Assembly (NCBI GenBank): GCA_031769625.1
Contig: JAUIMM010000550.1
Span: 2,418,001-2,482,000, forward strand
Source: Taudactylus pleione
Lineage: Eukaryota; Chordata; Amphibia; Anura; Myobatrachidae
DNA length: 64,000 nucleotides
Reading direction: 5' to 3'
Position 1 is the first letter of the stretch, and every line of letters starts with the position of its first letter. The notes beneath the pieces were generated by a model that saw nothing but the letters and a program-made list of their open reading frames with translations, was not told where the DNA came from and searched no databases. A program made the translations under genes and the position numbers. Positions 30,815 through 41,619 of this stretch are shown here, one piece after another.

Positions 30815-31240
30815 TTTTGATTTTGTTTCTCAATCATCCATTTTTTCACAATACTGAATCTTAAGAAAATTTCAGAAAGTAAGCAGATTCTTTGAAGGTG
30901 CTTGCACTATTTGTGTTTAATGCTTATTATAACGCTATCTTAACATGCTTTGAATAATTTAATTGTGAATAATTTTACTAAAGGACTATGAATTTGACAT
31001 AAATTCTAGAATTCAGGAAAGAAGAATGTTTGGGCTCTGTCTGAGTAAGTTCATTACATTTTTTAAAGATCTTTTAGCAGTCACAAGGATTATTTTACCT
31101 AAAACGTTTTTGGGAAACAATCCCTGCAGATAGTGTACAGTCAATTACCAAAATGTGATTCTGTATATACTTCAATAACCATAAAATTCTGAAAACAGCC
31201 TCAAAAACAGGAAAGACACTTCAATTACTACAAGACACCT

Positions 31241-31312
31241 GGGACAGTGGGCAATGGATAACGTGTCTGACTATGGATCTGTAGATTGTAGGTTCGACTC
31301 CTACCTGGCTCG
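31241..31312 (+). pseudogene. tRNA-Arg-like, anticodon ATG (U55)
   Basis: Typical R3 copy. Confidence 0.6.
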
Positions 31313-31320
31313 CTTAAATT

Positions 31321-31392
31321 GCCGTGATCGTATAGTGGTTAGTACTCTGCGTTGTGGCCGCTGCAACCCCGGTTCGAATCAGGGTCGCGGCA
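31321..31392 (+). tRNA. tRNA-His-GTG: tRNA-His(GTG) (U55)
   Basis: H1 copy with T stem CCCGG/CAGGG, CGCTG, and end TCGCGGCA. Confidence 0.65.
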
Positions 31393-31819
31393 TTTTGATT
31401 TTGTTTCTCAATCATCCATTTTTTCACAATACTGAATCTTAAGAAAATTTCAGAAAGTAAGCAGATTCTTTGAAGGTGCTTGCACTATTTGTGTTTAATG
31501 CTTATTATAAAGCTATCTTAACATGCTTTGAATAATTTAATTGTGAATTATTGTACTAAAGTACTGTGAATTTGATATAAATTCTAGAATTCAGGAAAGA
31601 AGAATGTTTGGGCTTCCTTCTGAGTAAGTTCATCACATTTTTGAAATATCTTTTAGCAGTCACAATTATTATTTTACCTAAAACGTTTTTGGGAAACAAT
31701 CCCTGCAGATAGTCTACAGTCAATTTCCAAAATGTGATTCTGTATATACTTCAATAACCATAAAACTCTGAAAATAGGCTCAAAAACAGGAAAGACACTT
31801 CAATTACTACAAAACACGT

Positions 31820-31892
31820 GGGCCAGTGGCGCAATGGATAACGTGTCTGACTACGGATCAGAAGATTGTAGGTTCGACTCCTACCTGGCTAG
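31820..31892 (+). tRNA. tRNA-Arg-ACG: tRNA-Arg(ACG) (U56)
   Basis: R1 copy with AACGTGTCTG. Ends CTGGCTAG, so pair 1:72 is lost. Confidence 0.78.
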
Positions 31893-31900
31893 CTTATATT

Positions 31901-31972
31901 GCCGTGATCGTATAGTGGTTAGTACTCTGCGTTGTGGCCGCAGCAACCCCGGTTCGAATCCTGGTCACGGCA
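31901..31972 (+). tRNA. tRNA-His-GTG: tRNA-His(GTG), near intact (U56)
   Basis: H1 copy with perfect acceptor and anticodon stems. The only flaw is T63 in the T stem (CCCGG/CCTGG). One of the best tRNA-His copies in the window. Confidence 0.82.
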
Positions 31973-32398
31973 TTTTGATTTTGTTTCTCAATCATCCATT
32001 TTTTCACAATACTGAATCTTAAGAAAATTTCAGAAAGTAAGCAGATTCTTTGAAGGTGCTTGCACTATTTGTGTTTAATGCTTATTATAAAGCTATCTTA
32101 ACATGCTTTGAATAATTTAATTGTGAATTATTGTACTAAAGGACTGTGAATTTGACATAAATTCTGGAATTCAGGAAAGAAGAATGTTTGGGCTCTGTCT
32201 GAGTAAGTTCATCACATTTTTTAAAGATCTTTTAGCAGTCACAAGGATTATTTTACCTAAAACGTTTTTGGGAAGCAATCCCTGCAGATAGTGTACAGTC
32301 AATTTCCAAAATGTGATTCTGTATATACTTCAATAACCATAAAATTCTGAAAACAGGCTCAAAAACATGAAAGACACTTCAATTACTACAAGACACCC

Positions 32399-32470
32399 GG
32401 GACAGGGGGCAATGGATAACGTGTCTGACTATGGATCTGTAGATTGTAGGTTCTACTCCTACCTGGCTCG
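32399..32470 (+). pseudogene. tRNA-Arg-like, anticodon ATG (U57)
   Basis: R3 copy starting GGGACAGGGGGC, with T loop TTCTACT. Confidence 0.58.
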
Positions 32471-32478
32471 CTTAAATT

Positions 32479-32550
32479 GCCGTGATCATATAGTGGTTAG
32501 TACTCTGCGTTGTGGCCGCAGCAACGCCGGTTCGAATGCGGGTCACGGCA
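32479..32550 (+). tRNA. tRNA-His-GTG: tRNA-His(GTG) (U57)
   Basis: H1 copy with GATCATATAG and T stem GCCGG/GCGGG. Confidence 0.65.
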
Positions 32551-32976
32551 TTTTGATTTTGTTTCTCAATCATCCATTTTTTCACAATACTGAATCTTAA
32601 GAAAATTTCAGAAAGTAAGCAGATTCTTTGAAGGTGCTTGCACTATTTGTGTTTAATGCTTATTATAACGCTATCTTAACATGCTTTGAATAATTTAATT
32701 GTGAATAATTTTACTAAAGGACTAGGAATTTTACATAAATTCTAGAATTCAGGAAAGAAGAATGTTTGGGCTCTGTCTGAGTAAGTTCATTACATTTTTT
32801 AAAGATCTTTTAGCAGTCACAAGGATTATTTTACCTAAAACGTTTTTGGGAAACAATCCCTGCAGATAGTGTACAGTCAATTACCAAAATGTGATTCTGT
32901 ATATACTTCAATAACCATAAAATTCTGAAAACAGGCTCAAAAGCAGGAAAGACACTTCAATTACTACAAGACACCC

Positions 32977-33048
32977 GGGACAGTGGGCAATGGATAACGT
33001 GTCTGACTATGGATCTGTAGATTGTAGGTTCGACTCCTACCTGGCTCG
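32977..33048 (+). pseudogene. tRNA-Arg-like, anticodon ATG (U58)
   Basis: Typical R3 copy. Confidence 0.6.
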
Positions 33049-33056
33049 CTTAAATT

Positions 33057-33128
33057 GCCGTGATTGTATAGTGGTTAGTACTCTGCGTTGTGGCCGCTGC
33101 AACCCCGGTTCGAATCAGGGTCACGGCA
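33057..33128 (+). tRNA. tRNA-His-GTG: tRNA-His(GTG) (U58)
   Basis: H1 copy with GATTG, CGCTG and T stem CCCGG/CAGGG. Confidence 0.66.
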
Positions 33129-33555
33129 TTTTGATTTTGTTTCTCAATCATCCATTTTTTCACAATACTGAATCTTAAGAAAATTTCAGAAAGTAAGCAG
33201 ATTCTTTGAAGGTGCTTGCACTATTTGTGTTTAATGCTTATTATAAAGCTATCTTAACATGCTTTGAATAATTTAATTGTGAATTATTGTACTAAAGTAC
33301 TGTGAATTTGACATAAATTCTAGAATTCAGGAAAGAAGAATGTTTGGGCTTCCTTCTGAGTAAGTTCATCACATTTTTGAAATATCTTTTAGCAGTCACA
33401 ATTATTATTTTACCTAAAACGTTTTTGGGAAACAATCCCTGCAGATAGTCTACAGTCAATTTCCAAAATGTGATTCTGTATATACTTCAATAACCATAAA
33501 ACTCTGAAAAAAGGCTCAAAAACAGGAAAGACACTTCAATTACTACAAAACATGT

Positions 33556-33628
33556 GGGCCAGTGGCGCAATGGATAATGCGTCTGACTACGTATCAGTAG
33601 ATTGTAGGTTCGACTCCTAACTGGCTTG
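33556..33628 (+). tRNA. tRNA-Arg-ACG: tRNA-Arg(ACG) (U59)
   Basis: R1-like with loop CTACGTA, TCTGA/TCAGT, T stem GTAGG/CCTAA and CTGGCTTG. Several weak pairs. Confidence 0.6.
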
Positions 33629-33636
33629 CTTAAATT

Positions 33637-33708
33637 GCTGTGATTGTATAGTAGTTAGTACTCTGCGTTGTGGCTGCAGCAACCCCATTTCGAAAACGGG
33701 TCACAGCA
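33637..33708 (+). tRNA. tRNA-His-GTG: tRNA-His(GTG) (U59)
   Basis: H2 copy starting GCTGTGA, followed by a T6 terminator. Confidence 0.6.
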
Positions 33709-33714
33709 TTTTTT
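33709..33714 (+). terminator. Extended T6 terminator (U59)
   Basis: Two extra Ts make a T6 run after this tRNA-His, where other units have T4. Confidence 0.8.
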
Positions 33715-34103
33715 GATTTTGTTTCACAATCATACATTTTTTCACAATACTGAATCTTAAGAAAATTTCAGAAAGTAAGCAGATTCTTTGAAGGTGCTTG
33801 CACTATTTGTGTTTAATGCTTATTATAAAGCTATCTTAACATGCTTTGAATAATTTAATTGTGAATTATTGTACTAAAGGACTGGGAATTTGACATAAAT
33901 TCTGGAATTCAGGAAAGAAGAATGTTTGGGCTCTGTCTGAGTAAGTTCATCACATTTTTTAAAGATCTTTTTTTGGGAAACAATCCCTGCAGATAGTGTA
34001 CAGTCAATTTCCAAAATGTGATTCTGTATATACTTCAATAACCATAAAATTCTGAAAACAGGCTCAAAAACATGAAAGACACTTCAATTACTACAAGACA
34101 CCC

Positions 34104-34175
34104 GGGACAGGGGGCAATGGATAACGTGTCTGACTATGGATCTGTAGATTGTAGGTTCTACTCCTACCTGGCTCG
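34104..34175 (+). pseudogene. tRNA-Arg-like, anticodon ATG (U60)
   Basis: R3 copy starting GGGACAGGGGGC, with TTCTACT. Confidence 0.58.
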
Positions 34176-34183
34176 CTTAAATT

Positions 34184-34255
34184 GCCGTGATCATATAGTG
34201 GTTAGTACTCTGCGTTGTGGCCGCAACAACGCCGGTTCGAATCCGGGTCACGGCA
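34184..34255 (+). tRNA. tRNA-His-GTG: tRNA-His(GTG) (U60)
   Basis: H1 copy with perfect acceptor. CGCAA breaks 27:43, and T stem GCCGG breaks 49:65. Confidence 0.65.
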
Positions 34256-34681
34256 TTTTGATTTTGTTTCTCAATCATCCATTTTTTCACAATACTGAAT
34301 CTTAAGAAAATTTCAGAAAGTAAGCAGATTCTTTGAAGGTGCTTGCACTATTTGTGTTTAATGCTTATTATAAAGCTATCTTAACATGCTTTGAATAATT
34401 TAATTGTGAATAATTTTACTAAAGGACTATGAATTTGACATAAATTCTAGAATTCAGGAAAGAAGAATGTTTGGGCTCTGTCTGAGTAAGTTCATTACAT
34501 TTTTTAAATATCTTTTAGCAGTCACAAGGATTATTTTACCTAAAACGTTTTTGGGAAACAATCCCTGCAGATAGTGTACAGTCAATTACCAAAATGTGAT
34601 TCTGTATATACTTCAATAACCATAAAATTCTGAAAACAGGCTCAAAAGCAGGAAAGACACTTCAATTACTACAAGACACCC

Positions 34682-34753
34682 GGGACAGTGGGCAACGGAT
34701 AACGTGTCTGACTATGGATCTGTAGATTGTAGGTTCGACTCCTACCTGGCTCG
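34682..34753 (+). pseudogene. tRNA-Arg-like, anticodon ATG (U61)
   Basis: R3 copy with GGCAACGG in the D loop. Confidence 0.58.
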
Positions 34754-34761
34754 CTTAAATT

Positions 34762-34833
34762 GCCGTGATCGTATAGTGGTTAGTACTCTGCGTTGTGGCC
34801 GCTGCAACCCCGGTTCAAATCAGGGTCACGGCA
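34762..34833 (+). tRNA. tRNA-His-GTG: tRNA-His(GTG) (U61)
   Basis: H1 copy with T loop TTCAAAT and T stem CCCGG/CAGGG. Confidence 0.63.
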
Positions 34834-35260
34834 TTTTGATTTTGTTTCTCAATCATCCATTTTTTCACAATACTGAATCTTAAGAAAATTTCAGAAAGTA
34901 AGCAGATTCTTTGAAGGTGCTTGCACTATTTGTGTTTAATGCTTATTATAAAGCTATCTTAACATGCTTTGAATAATTTAATTGTGAATTATTGTACTAA
35001 AGTACTGTGAATTTGACATAAATTCTAGAATTCAGGAAAGAAGAATGTTTGGGCTTCCTTCTGAGTAAGTTCATCACATTTTTTAAATATCTTTTAGCAG
35101 TCACAATTATTATTTTACCTAAAACGTTTTTGGGAAACAATCCCTGCAGATAGTCTACAGTCAATTTCCAAAATGTGATTCTGTATATACTTCAATAACC
35201 ATTAATCTCTGAAAATAGGCTCAAAAACAGGAAAGACACTTCAATTACTACAAAACACGT

Positions 35261-35333
35261 GGGCCAGTGGCGCAATGGATAAAGTGTCTGACTACGGATC
35301 AGAAGATTGTAGGTTCGACTCCTACCTGGCTCG
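35261..35333 (+). tRNA. tRNA-Arg-ACG: tRNA-Arg(ACG) (U62)
   Basis: R1 copy with GATAAAGTG. Stems otherwise paired. Confidence 0.85.
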
Positions 35334-35341
35334 CTTATATT

Positions 35342-35413
35342 GCTGTGATCGTATATTGGTTAGTACTCTGCGTTGTGGCCGCAGCAACCCCGGTTCGAAT
35401 CTGGGTCACGGCA
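35342..35413 (+). tRNA. tRNA-His-GTG: tRNA-His(GTG) (U62)
   Basis: H1 copy with GCTGTGA (wobble at 3:70), D loop ATTGG, and T stem CCCGG/CTGGG (wobble only). Confidence 0.74.
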
Positions 35414-35839
35414 TTTTGATTTTGTTTCTCAATCATCCATTTTTTCACAATACTGAATCTTAAGAAAATTTCAGAAAGTAAGCAGATTCTTTGAAGGTGC
35501 TTGCACTATTTGTGTTTAATGCTTATTATAAAGCTATCTTAACATGCTTTGAATAATTTAATTGTGAATTATTGTACTAAAGTACTTGGAATTTGACATA
35601 AATTCTAGAATTCAGAAAAGAAGAATGTTTGGGCTCTGTCAGAGTAAGTTCATCACATTTTTTAAAGATCTTTTAGCAGTCACAAGGATTATTTTACCTA
35701 AAACGTTTTTGGGAAACAATCCCTGCAGATAGTGTACAGTCAATTTCCAAAATGTGATTCTGTATATACTTCAATAACCATAAAATTCTGAAAACAGGCT
35801 CAAAAACAGGAAAGACACTTCAATTACTACAAGACACCC

Positions 35840-35911
35840 GGGACAGGGGGCAATGGATAACGTGTCTGACTATGGATTTGTAGATTGTAGGTTCTACTCC
35901 TACCTGGCTCG
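35840..35911 (+). pseudogene. tRNA-Arg-like, anticodon ATG (U63)
   Basis: R3 copy with GGATTTGTAG and TTCTACT. Confidence 0.57.
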
Positions 35912-35919
35912 CTTAAATT

Positions 35920-35991
35920 GCCGTGATCATATAGTGGTTAGTACTCTGCGTTGTGGCCGCAGCAACGCCGGTTCAAATCCGGGTCACGGCA
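35920..35991 (+). tRNA. tRNA-His-GTG: tRNA-His(GTG) (U63)
   Basis: H1 copy with T stem GCCGG/CCGGG and T loop TTCAAAT. Confidence 0.65.
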
Positions 35992-36416
35992 TTTTGATTT
36001 TGTTTCTCAATCATCCATTTTTTCACAATACTGAATCTTAAGAAAATTTCAGAAAGTAAGCAGATTCTTTGAAGGTGCTTGCACTATTTGTGTTTAATGC
36101 TCATTATAACGCTATCTTAACAGGCTTTGAATAATTTAATTGTGAATAATTTTACTAAAGGACTATGAATTTGACATAAATTCTAGAATTCAGGAAAGAA
36201 GAATGTTTGGGCTCTGTCTCAGTAAGTTCATTACATTTTTTAAAGATCTTTTAGCAGTCACAAGGATTATTGTATCTAAAACATTTTTGGGAAACAATCC
36301 CTGCAGATAGTGTACAGTCAATTTCCAAAATGTGATTCTGTATATACTTCAATAACCATAAAACTTTAAAACAGGCTCAAAAACAGGAAAGACTCTTCAA
36401 TTGCTGCAAGACACCT

Positions 36417-36488
36417 GGGACAGTGGGCAATAGATAACGCGTCTGACTATAGATCAGAAGATTGTAGGTTCGACTCCTACCTAGCTCA
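36417..36488 (+). pseudogene. tRNA-Arg-like, anticodon ATA (U64)
   Basis: R4 copy with ATAG and acceptor CTAGCTC. Confidence 0.55.
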
Positions 36489-36496
36489 CTTAAATT

Positions 36497-36568
36497 GTCA
36501 TGATCGTATAGAGTTTAGTACTCTGCATTGTGGCCGCAGCAACCCCGGTTCGAATCCGGGTCACAGCA
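36497..36568 (+). tRNA. tRNA-His-GTG: tRNA-His(GTG), weak (U64)
   Basis: H5 copy with AGAGTTTAG and CTGCA/CGCAG. T stem perfect. Confidence 0.52.
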
Positions 36569-36993
36569 TTTTGATTTTGTTTCTCAATCATCCATTTTTT
36601 CACAATACTGAATCTTGAGAATATTTCAGAAAATAAGCAGATTCTTTGAAGGTGCTTGCACTATTTGTGTTTAATGATTATTATAAAGCTATCTTAACAT
36701 GCTTTGAATAAATTAATTGTGAATTATTGTACTAAAGGACTGGGAATTTGACATAAATTCTGGAATTCAGGAAAGAAGAATGTTTGGGCTCTGTCTGAGT
36801 AAGTTCATTACATTTTTGAAAGATCTTTTAGCAGTCACAAGGATTATTGTACCTAAAACATTTTTGGGAAACAATCCCTGCAGATAGTGTACAGTCAATT
36901 TCCAAAATGTGATTCTGTATATACTTCAATAACCATAAAACTTTAAAACAGGCTCAAAAACAGGAAAGACTCTTCAATTGCTACAAGACACCT

Positions 36994-37065
36994 GGGACAG
37001 TGGGCAATAGATAATGCGTCTGACTATAGATCAGAAGATTGTAGGTTTGACTCCTACCTGGCTCG
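36994..37065 (+). pseudogene. tRNA-Arg-like, anticodon ATA (U65)
   Basis: R4 copy with ATAGATAATG and T loop TTTGACT. Confidence 0.55.
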
Positions 37066-37073
37066 CTTAAATT

Positions 37074-37145
37074 GCCGTGATTGTATAGTAGTTAGTACTC
37101 TGCGTTGTGGCTGCAGCAATCCCATTTCAAAAACGGGTCACAGCA
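37074..37145 (+). tRNA. tRNA-His-GTG: tRNA-His(GTG) (U65)
   Basis: H2 copy with T loop TTCAAAA and T stem CCCAT/ACGGG. Confidence 0.6.
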
Positions 37146-37571
37146 TTTTGATTTTGTTTCACAATCATCCATTTTTTCACAATACTGAATCTTAAGAAAA
37201 TTTCAGAAAGTAAGCAGATTCTTTGAAGGTGCTTGCACTATTTGTGTTTAATGCTTATTATAAAGCTATCTTAACATGCTTTGAATAATTTAATTGTGAA
37301 TTATTGTACTAAAGGACTGGGAATTTGACATAAATTCTGGAATTCAGGAAAGAAGAATGTTTGGGCTCTGTCTGAGTAAGTTCATCACATTTTTTAAAGA
37401 TCTTTTAGCAGTCACAAGGATTATTTTACCTAAAACGTTTTCAGGAAACAATCCCTGCAGATAGTTTACAGTCAATTACCAAAATGTGATTCTGTATATA
37501 CTTCAATAACCATAAAATTCTGAAAACAGGCTCAAAAACAGGAAAGACACTTCAATCACTACAAGACACCC

Positions 37572-37643
37572 GAGACAGTGGGAAATGGATAACGTGTCTG
37601 ACTATGGATATGTAGATTGTAGGTTCGACTCCTACCTGGCTCG
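37572..37643 (+). pseudogene. tRNA-Arg-like, anticodon ATG (U66)
   Basis: R3 copy starting GAGACAGTGGGAAATGG, with GGATATGTAG. Confidence 0.57.
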
Positions 37644-37651
37644 CTTAAATT

Positions 37652-37723
37652 GCCGTGATCGTATAGTGCTTAGTACTCTGCGTTGTGACCGCTGCAACCC
37701 CGGTTCGAATCCGGGTCACGGCA
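37652..37723 (+). tRNA. tRNA-His-GTG: tRNA-His(GTG) (U66)
   Basis: H1 copy with perfect acceptor and T stems. Base 37 is A (loop TTGTGAC), and CGCTG mismatches 28:42. Confidence 0.72.
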
Positions 37724-38150
37724 TTTTGATTTTGTTTCTCAATCATCCATTTTTTCACAATACTGAATCTTAAGAAAATTTCAGAAAGTAAGCAGATTCT
37801 TTGAAGGTGCTTGCACTATTTGTGTTTAATGTTTATAATAAAGCTATCTTAACATGCTTTGAATAATTTAATTGTGAATTATTGTACTAAAGTACTGGGA
37901 ATTTGACAAAAATTCTAGAATTCAGGAAAGAAGAATGTTTGGGCTTCCTTCTGAGTAAGTTCATCACATTTTTGAAATATCTTTTAGCAGTCACAATTAT
38001 TATTTTACCTAAAACGTTTTTGGGAAACAATCCCTGCAGATAGTCTACAGTCAATTTCCAAAATGTGATTCTGTATATACTTCAATAACCATAAAACTCT
38101 GAAAATAGGCTCAAAAACAGAAAAGACACTTCAATTACTACAAAACACGT

Positions 38151-38223
38151 GGGCCAGTGGCGCAATGGATAACGCGTCTGACTACGGATCAGAAGATTGT
38201 AGGTTCGACTCCTACCTGACTCG
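38151..38223 (+). tRNA. tRNA-Arg-ACG: tRNA-Arg(ACG) (U67)
   Basis: R1 copy with acceptor CTGACTC (one mismatch at 4:69). Confidence 0.82.
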
Positions 38224-38231
38224 CTTATATT

Positions 38232-38303
38232 GTCGTGATCGTATAGTGGTTAGTACTCTGCGTTGTGGCTGCCACAACCCCGGTTCGAATCCGGGTCACG
38301 GCA
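38232..38303 (+). tRNA. tRNA-His-GTG: tRNA-His(GTG) (U67)
   Basis: H1 copy starting GTCGTGA (2:71 wobble), with TGCCA in the anticodon stem. T arm perfect. Confidence 0.65.
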
Positions 38304-38729
38304 TTTTGATTTTGTTTCTCAATCATCCATTTTTTCACAATACTGAATCTTAAGAAAATTTCAGAAAGTAAGCAGATTCTTTGAAGGTGCTTGCACTATT
38401 TGTGTTTAATGCTTATTATAAAGCTATCTTAACATGCTTTGAATAATTTAATTGTGAATTATTGTACTAAAGGACTGGGAATTTGACATAAATTCAAGAA
38501 TTCAGAAAAGAAGAATGTTTGGGCTCTGTCAGAGTAAGTTCATCACATTTTTTAAAGATCTTTTAGCAGTCACAAGGATTATTTTACCTAAAACGTTTTT
38601 GGGAAACAATCCCTGCAGATAGTGTACAGTCAATTTCCAAAATGTGATTCTGTATATACTTCAATAACCATAAAATTCTGAAAACAGGCTCAAAAACAGG
38701 AAAGACACTTCAATTACTACAAGACACCC

Positions 38730-38801
38730 GGGACAGGGGGCAATGGATAACGTGTCTGACTATGGATCTGTAGATTGTAGATTCTACTCCTACCTGGCTC
38801 A
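38730..38801 (+). pseudogene. tRNA-Arg-like, anticodon ATG (U68)
   Basis: R3 copy with GGGGGC and T arm GTAGATTCTACTCC. Confidence 0.57.
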
Positions 38802-38809
38802 CTGAAATT

Positions 38810-38881
38810 GCCGTGAACATATAGTGGTTAGTACTCTGCGTTGTGGCCGCTGCAACGCCGGTTCGAATCCGGGTCACGGCA
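38810..38881 (+). tRNA. tRNA-His-GTG: tRNA-His(GTG) (U68)
   Basis: H1 copy with GTGAACATATAG, CGCTG and T stem GCCGG/CCGGG. Confidence 0.62.
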
Positions 38882-39307
38882 TTTTGATTTTGTTTCTCAA
38901 TCATCCATTTTTTCACAATACTGAATCTTAAGAAAATTTCAGAAAGTAAGCAGATTCTTTGAAGGTGCTTGCACTATTTGTGTTTAATGCTTATTATAAA
39001 GCTATCTTAACATGCTTTGAATAATTTAATTGTGAATAATTTTACTAAAGGACTAGGAATTTGACATAAATTCTAGAATTCAGGAAAGAAGAATGTTTGG
39101 GCTCTTTCTGAGTAAGTTCATTACATTTTTTAAAGATCTTTTAGCAGTCACAAGGATTATTTTACCTAAAACGTTTTTGGGAAACAATCCCTGCAGATAG
39201 TGTACAGTCAATTTCCAAAATGTGATTCTGTATATACTTCAATAACCATAAAACTCTGAAAATAGGCTCAAAAACAGGAAAGACACTTCAATTACTACAA
39301 AACACGT

Positions 39308-39380
39308 GGGCCAGTGGCGCAATGGATAACGCGTCTGACTACGGATCAGAAGTTTGTAGGTTTGACTCCTACCTCGCTCG
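39308..39380 (+). tRNA. tRNA-Arg-ACG: tRNA-Arg(ACG) (U69)
   Basis: R1 copy with T loop TTTGACT and acceptor CTCGCTC (5:68 mismatch). Confidence 0.74.
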
Positions 39381-39388
39381 CTTAAATT

Positions 39389-39460
39389 GACGTGATCGTA
39401 TAGTGGTTAGTACTCTGCGTTGTGGCCGCAGCAACCCCGGTTCGAAAACGGGTCACAGCA
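39389..39460 (+). tRNA. tRNA-His-GTG: tRNA-His(GTG) (U69)
   Basis: Typical H3 copy. Confidence 0.6.
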
Positions 39461-39886
39461 TTTTGATTTTGTTTCACAATCATCCATTTTTTCACAATAC
39501 TGAATCTTAATTAAATTTCAGAAAGTAAGCAGATTCTTTGAAGGTGCTTGCACTATTTGTGTTTAATGCTTATTATAAAGCTATCTTAACATGCTTTGAA
39601 TAATTTAATTGTGAATTATTGTACTAAAGGACTGGGAATTTGACATAAATTCTGGAAATCAGGAAAGAAGAATGTTTGGGCTCTGTCTGAGTAAGTTCAT
39701 CACATTTTTTAAAGATCTTTTAGCACTCACAAGCATTATTTTACCTAAAACGTTTTTGGGAAACAATCCCTGCAGATAGTGTACAGTCAATTTCCAAAAT
39801 GTGATTCTGTATATACTTCAATAACCATAAAATTCTGAAAACAGGCTCAAAAACAGGAAAGACACTTCAATTACTACAAGACACCC

Positions 39887-39958
39887 GGTACAGGGGGCAA
39901 TGGATAACGTGTCTGACTATGGATCTGTAGACTGTAGGTTCTACTCCTACCTGGCTCA
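39887..39958 (+). pseudogene. tRNA-Arg-like, anticodon ATG (U70)
   Basis: R3 copy starting GGTACAGGGGGC, with TTCTACT. Confidence 0.57.
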
Positions 39959-39966
39959 CTGAAATT

Positions 39967-40038
39967 GCCGTGATCATATAGTGGTTAGTACTCTGCGTTG
40001 TGGCCGCAGCAACGCCGGTTCGAATCCGGGTCACGGCT
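39967..40038 (+). tRNA. tRNA-His-GTG: tRNA-His(GTG) (U70)
   Basis: H1 copy with perfect acceptor and anticodon stems. T stem GCCGG, discriminator T. Confidence 0.68.
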
Positions 40039-40042
40039 TTTT
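40038..40042 (+). terminator. T5 terminator overlapping the tRNA-His end (U70)
   Basis: The usual discriminator A is a T here, so the run becomes T5 and starts at the last base of the tRNA. Confidence 0.7.
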
Positions 40043-40463
40043 GATTTTGTTTCTCAATCATCCATTTTTTCACAATACTGAATCTTAAGAAAATTTCAGA
40101 AAGTAAGCAGATTCTTTGAAGGTGCTTGCACTATTTGTGTTTAATGCTTATTATAAAGCTGTCTTAACATGCTTTGAATAATTTAATTGTGAGTAATTTT
40201 ACTAAAGGACTAGGAATTTGACATAAATTCTAGAATTCAGAAAAGAAGAATGTTTGGGCTCTGTCTGAGTAAGTTCATTACATTTTTTAAAGATCTTTTA
40301 GCAGTCACAAGGATTATTTTACCTAAAACGTTTTTGGGAAACAATCCCTGCAGATAGTGTACAGTCAATTTCCAAAATGTGATTCTGTATATACTTCAAT
40401 AACCATAAAACTCCAAAACTGGCTCAAAAACAGGAAAGACACTTCAACTACTACATGGCACCT

Positions 40464-40536
40464 GGGTATGTGGCGCAATGGATAACGTGTCTGACTACGG
40501 ATCATAAGTTTGTAGGTTCGATTCCTACCTGGCTCG
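40464..40536 (+). tRNA. tRNA-Arg-ACG: tRNA-Arg(ACG), weak (U71)
   Basis: R2 copy with acceptor GGGTATG, two or more mismatches. T loop TTCGATT. Confidence 0.55.
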
Positions 40537-40544
40537 CTTAAATT

Positions 40545-40616
40545 GACGTGATCGTATAGTGGTTAGTACTCTGCATTGTGGCCGCAGCAACCCCGGTTCG
40601 AAAACGGGTCACAGCA
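40545..40616 (+). tRNA. tRNA-His-GTG: tRNA-His(GTG) (U71)
   Basis: H3 copy with CTGCA/CGCAG. Confidence 0.55.
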
Positions 40617-41042
40617 TTTTGATTTTGTTTCACAATCATCCATTTTTTCACAATACTGAATCTTAAGAAAATTTCAGAAAGTAAGCAGATTCTTTGAAGG
40701 TGCTTGCACTATTTGTGTTTAATGCTTATTATAAAGCTATCTTAACATGCTTTGAATAATTTAATTGTGAATTATTGTACTAAAGGACTGGGAATTTGAC
40801 ATAAATTCTGGAATTCAGGAAAGAAGAATGTTTGGGCTCTGTCTGAGTAAGTTCATCACATTTTTTAAAGATCTTTTAGCAGTCACAAGGACTATTTTAC
40901 CTAAAACATTTTTGGGAAACAATCCCTGCAGATAGTGTACAGTCAATTACCAAAATGTGATTCTGTATATACTTCAATAACCATAAAATTCTGAAAACAG
41001 GCTCAAAAACAGGAAAGACACTTCAATTACTACCAGACACCC

Positions 41043-41114
41043 GGGACAGTGGGCAATGGATAACGTGTCTGACTATGGATCTGTAGATTGTAGGTTCGAC
41101 TCCTACCTGGCTCG
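41043..41114 (+). pseudogene. tRNA-Arg-like, anticodon ATG (U72)
   Basis: Typical R3 copy, box B intact. First unit of block A. Confidence 0.6.
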
Positions 41115-41122
41115 CTTAAATT

Positions 41123-41194
41123 GCCGTGATCGTATAGTGGTTAGTACTCTGCGTTGTGGCCGCAGCAACCCCGGTTCGAATCCGGGTCACAGCA
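41123..41194 (+). tRNA. tRNA-His-GTG: tRNA-His(GTG), near intact (U72)
   Basis: The closest match to a standard vertebrate tRNA-His. Anticodon stem CTGCG/CGCAG and T stem CCCGG/CCGGG are perfect. The anticodon GTG is at 41156-41158. The one flaw is A70 in the acceptor (TCACAGC), which leaves a C-A at 3:70. The base before it is T, so G-1 is not encoded and would have to be added after transcription, as is usual in eukaryotes. It sits next to a broken Arg copy, so it may be the only useful product of this unit. U81 and U87 carry the same sequence. Confidence 0.86.
41173..41183 (+). promoter_or_regulatory. Box B of tRNA-His (U72)
   Basis: GGTTCGAATCC matches the consensus. H2, H3 and H4 copies read TTCGAAAAC here and lose the CC end, so their own box B is weaker and they may depend on the upstream Arg promoter. 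Confidence 0.8.
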
Positions 41195-41619
41195 TTTTGA
41201 TTTTGTTTCTCAATCATCCATTTTTTCACAATACTGAATCTTAAGAAAATTTCAGAAAGTAAGCAGATTCTTTGAAGGTGCTTGCACTATTTGTGTTTAA
41301 TGCTTATTATAAAGCTATCTTAACATGCTTTGAATAATTTAATTGTGAATTATTGTACTAAAGTACTTGGAATTTGACATAAATTCTAGAATTCAGAAAA
41401 GAAGAATGTTTGGGCTCTGTCAGAGTAAGTTCATCACATTTTTGAAAGATCTTTTAGCAGTCACAAGGATTATTGTACCTAAAACATTTTTGGGAAACAA
41501 TCCCTGCAGATAGTGTACAGTCAATTTCCAAAATGTGATTCTGTATATACTTCAATAACCATAAAACTTTAAAACAGGCTCAAAAACAGGAAAGACTCTT
41601 CAATTGCTACAAGACACCT

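Larger units (their letters stand above)
30663..32398 (+). repeat. Three-unit repeat, copy 1 (U54-U56)
   Basis: Order: R3 with GGTTCTACTCC, R3 with ATCAGGG in tRNA-His, then an ACG unit. Confidence 0.75.
32399..34103 (+). repeat. Three-unit repeat, copy 2 (U57-U59)
   Basis: Same order as U54-U56. U59 has a 33-bp spacer deletion near 33970, at a TTTT microhomology. Confidence 0.75.
34104..35839 (+). repeat. Three-unit repeat, copy 3 (U60-U62)
   Basis: Third copy in the same order. U63 starts what looks like a fourth, incomplete copy. Confidence 0.75.

Noticed and set aside
38710..38916. A 68-codon minus-strand frame in the GGTTCTACT class of units
   Set aside because: It is the antisense of the same tRNA pair. 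I believe similar tRNA-antisense peptides appear as spurious proteins in databases. No independent coding evidence.
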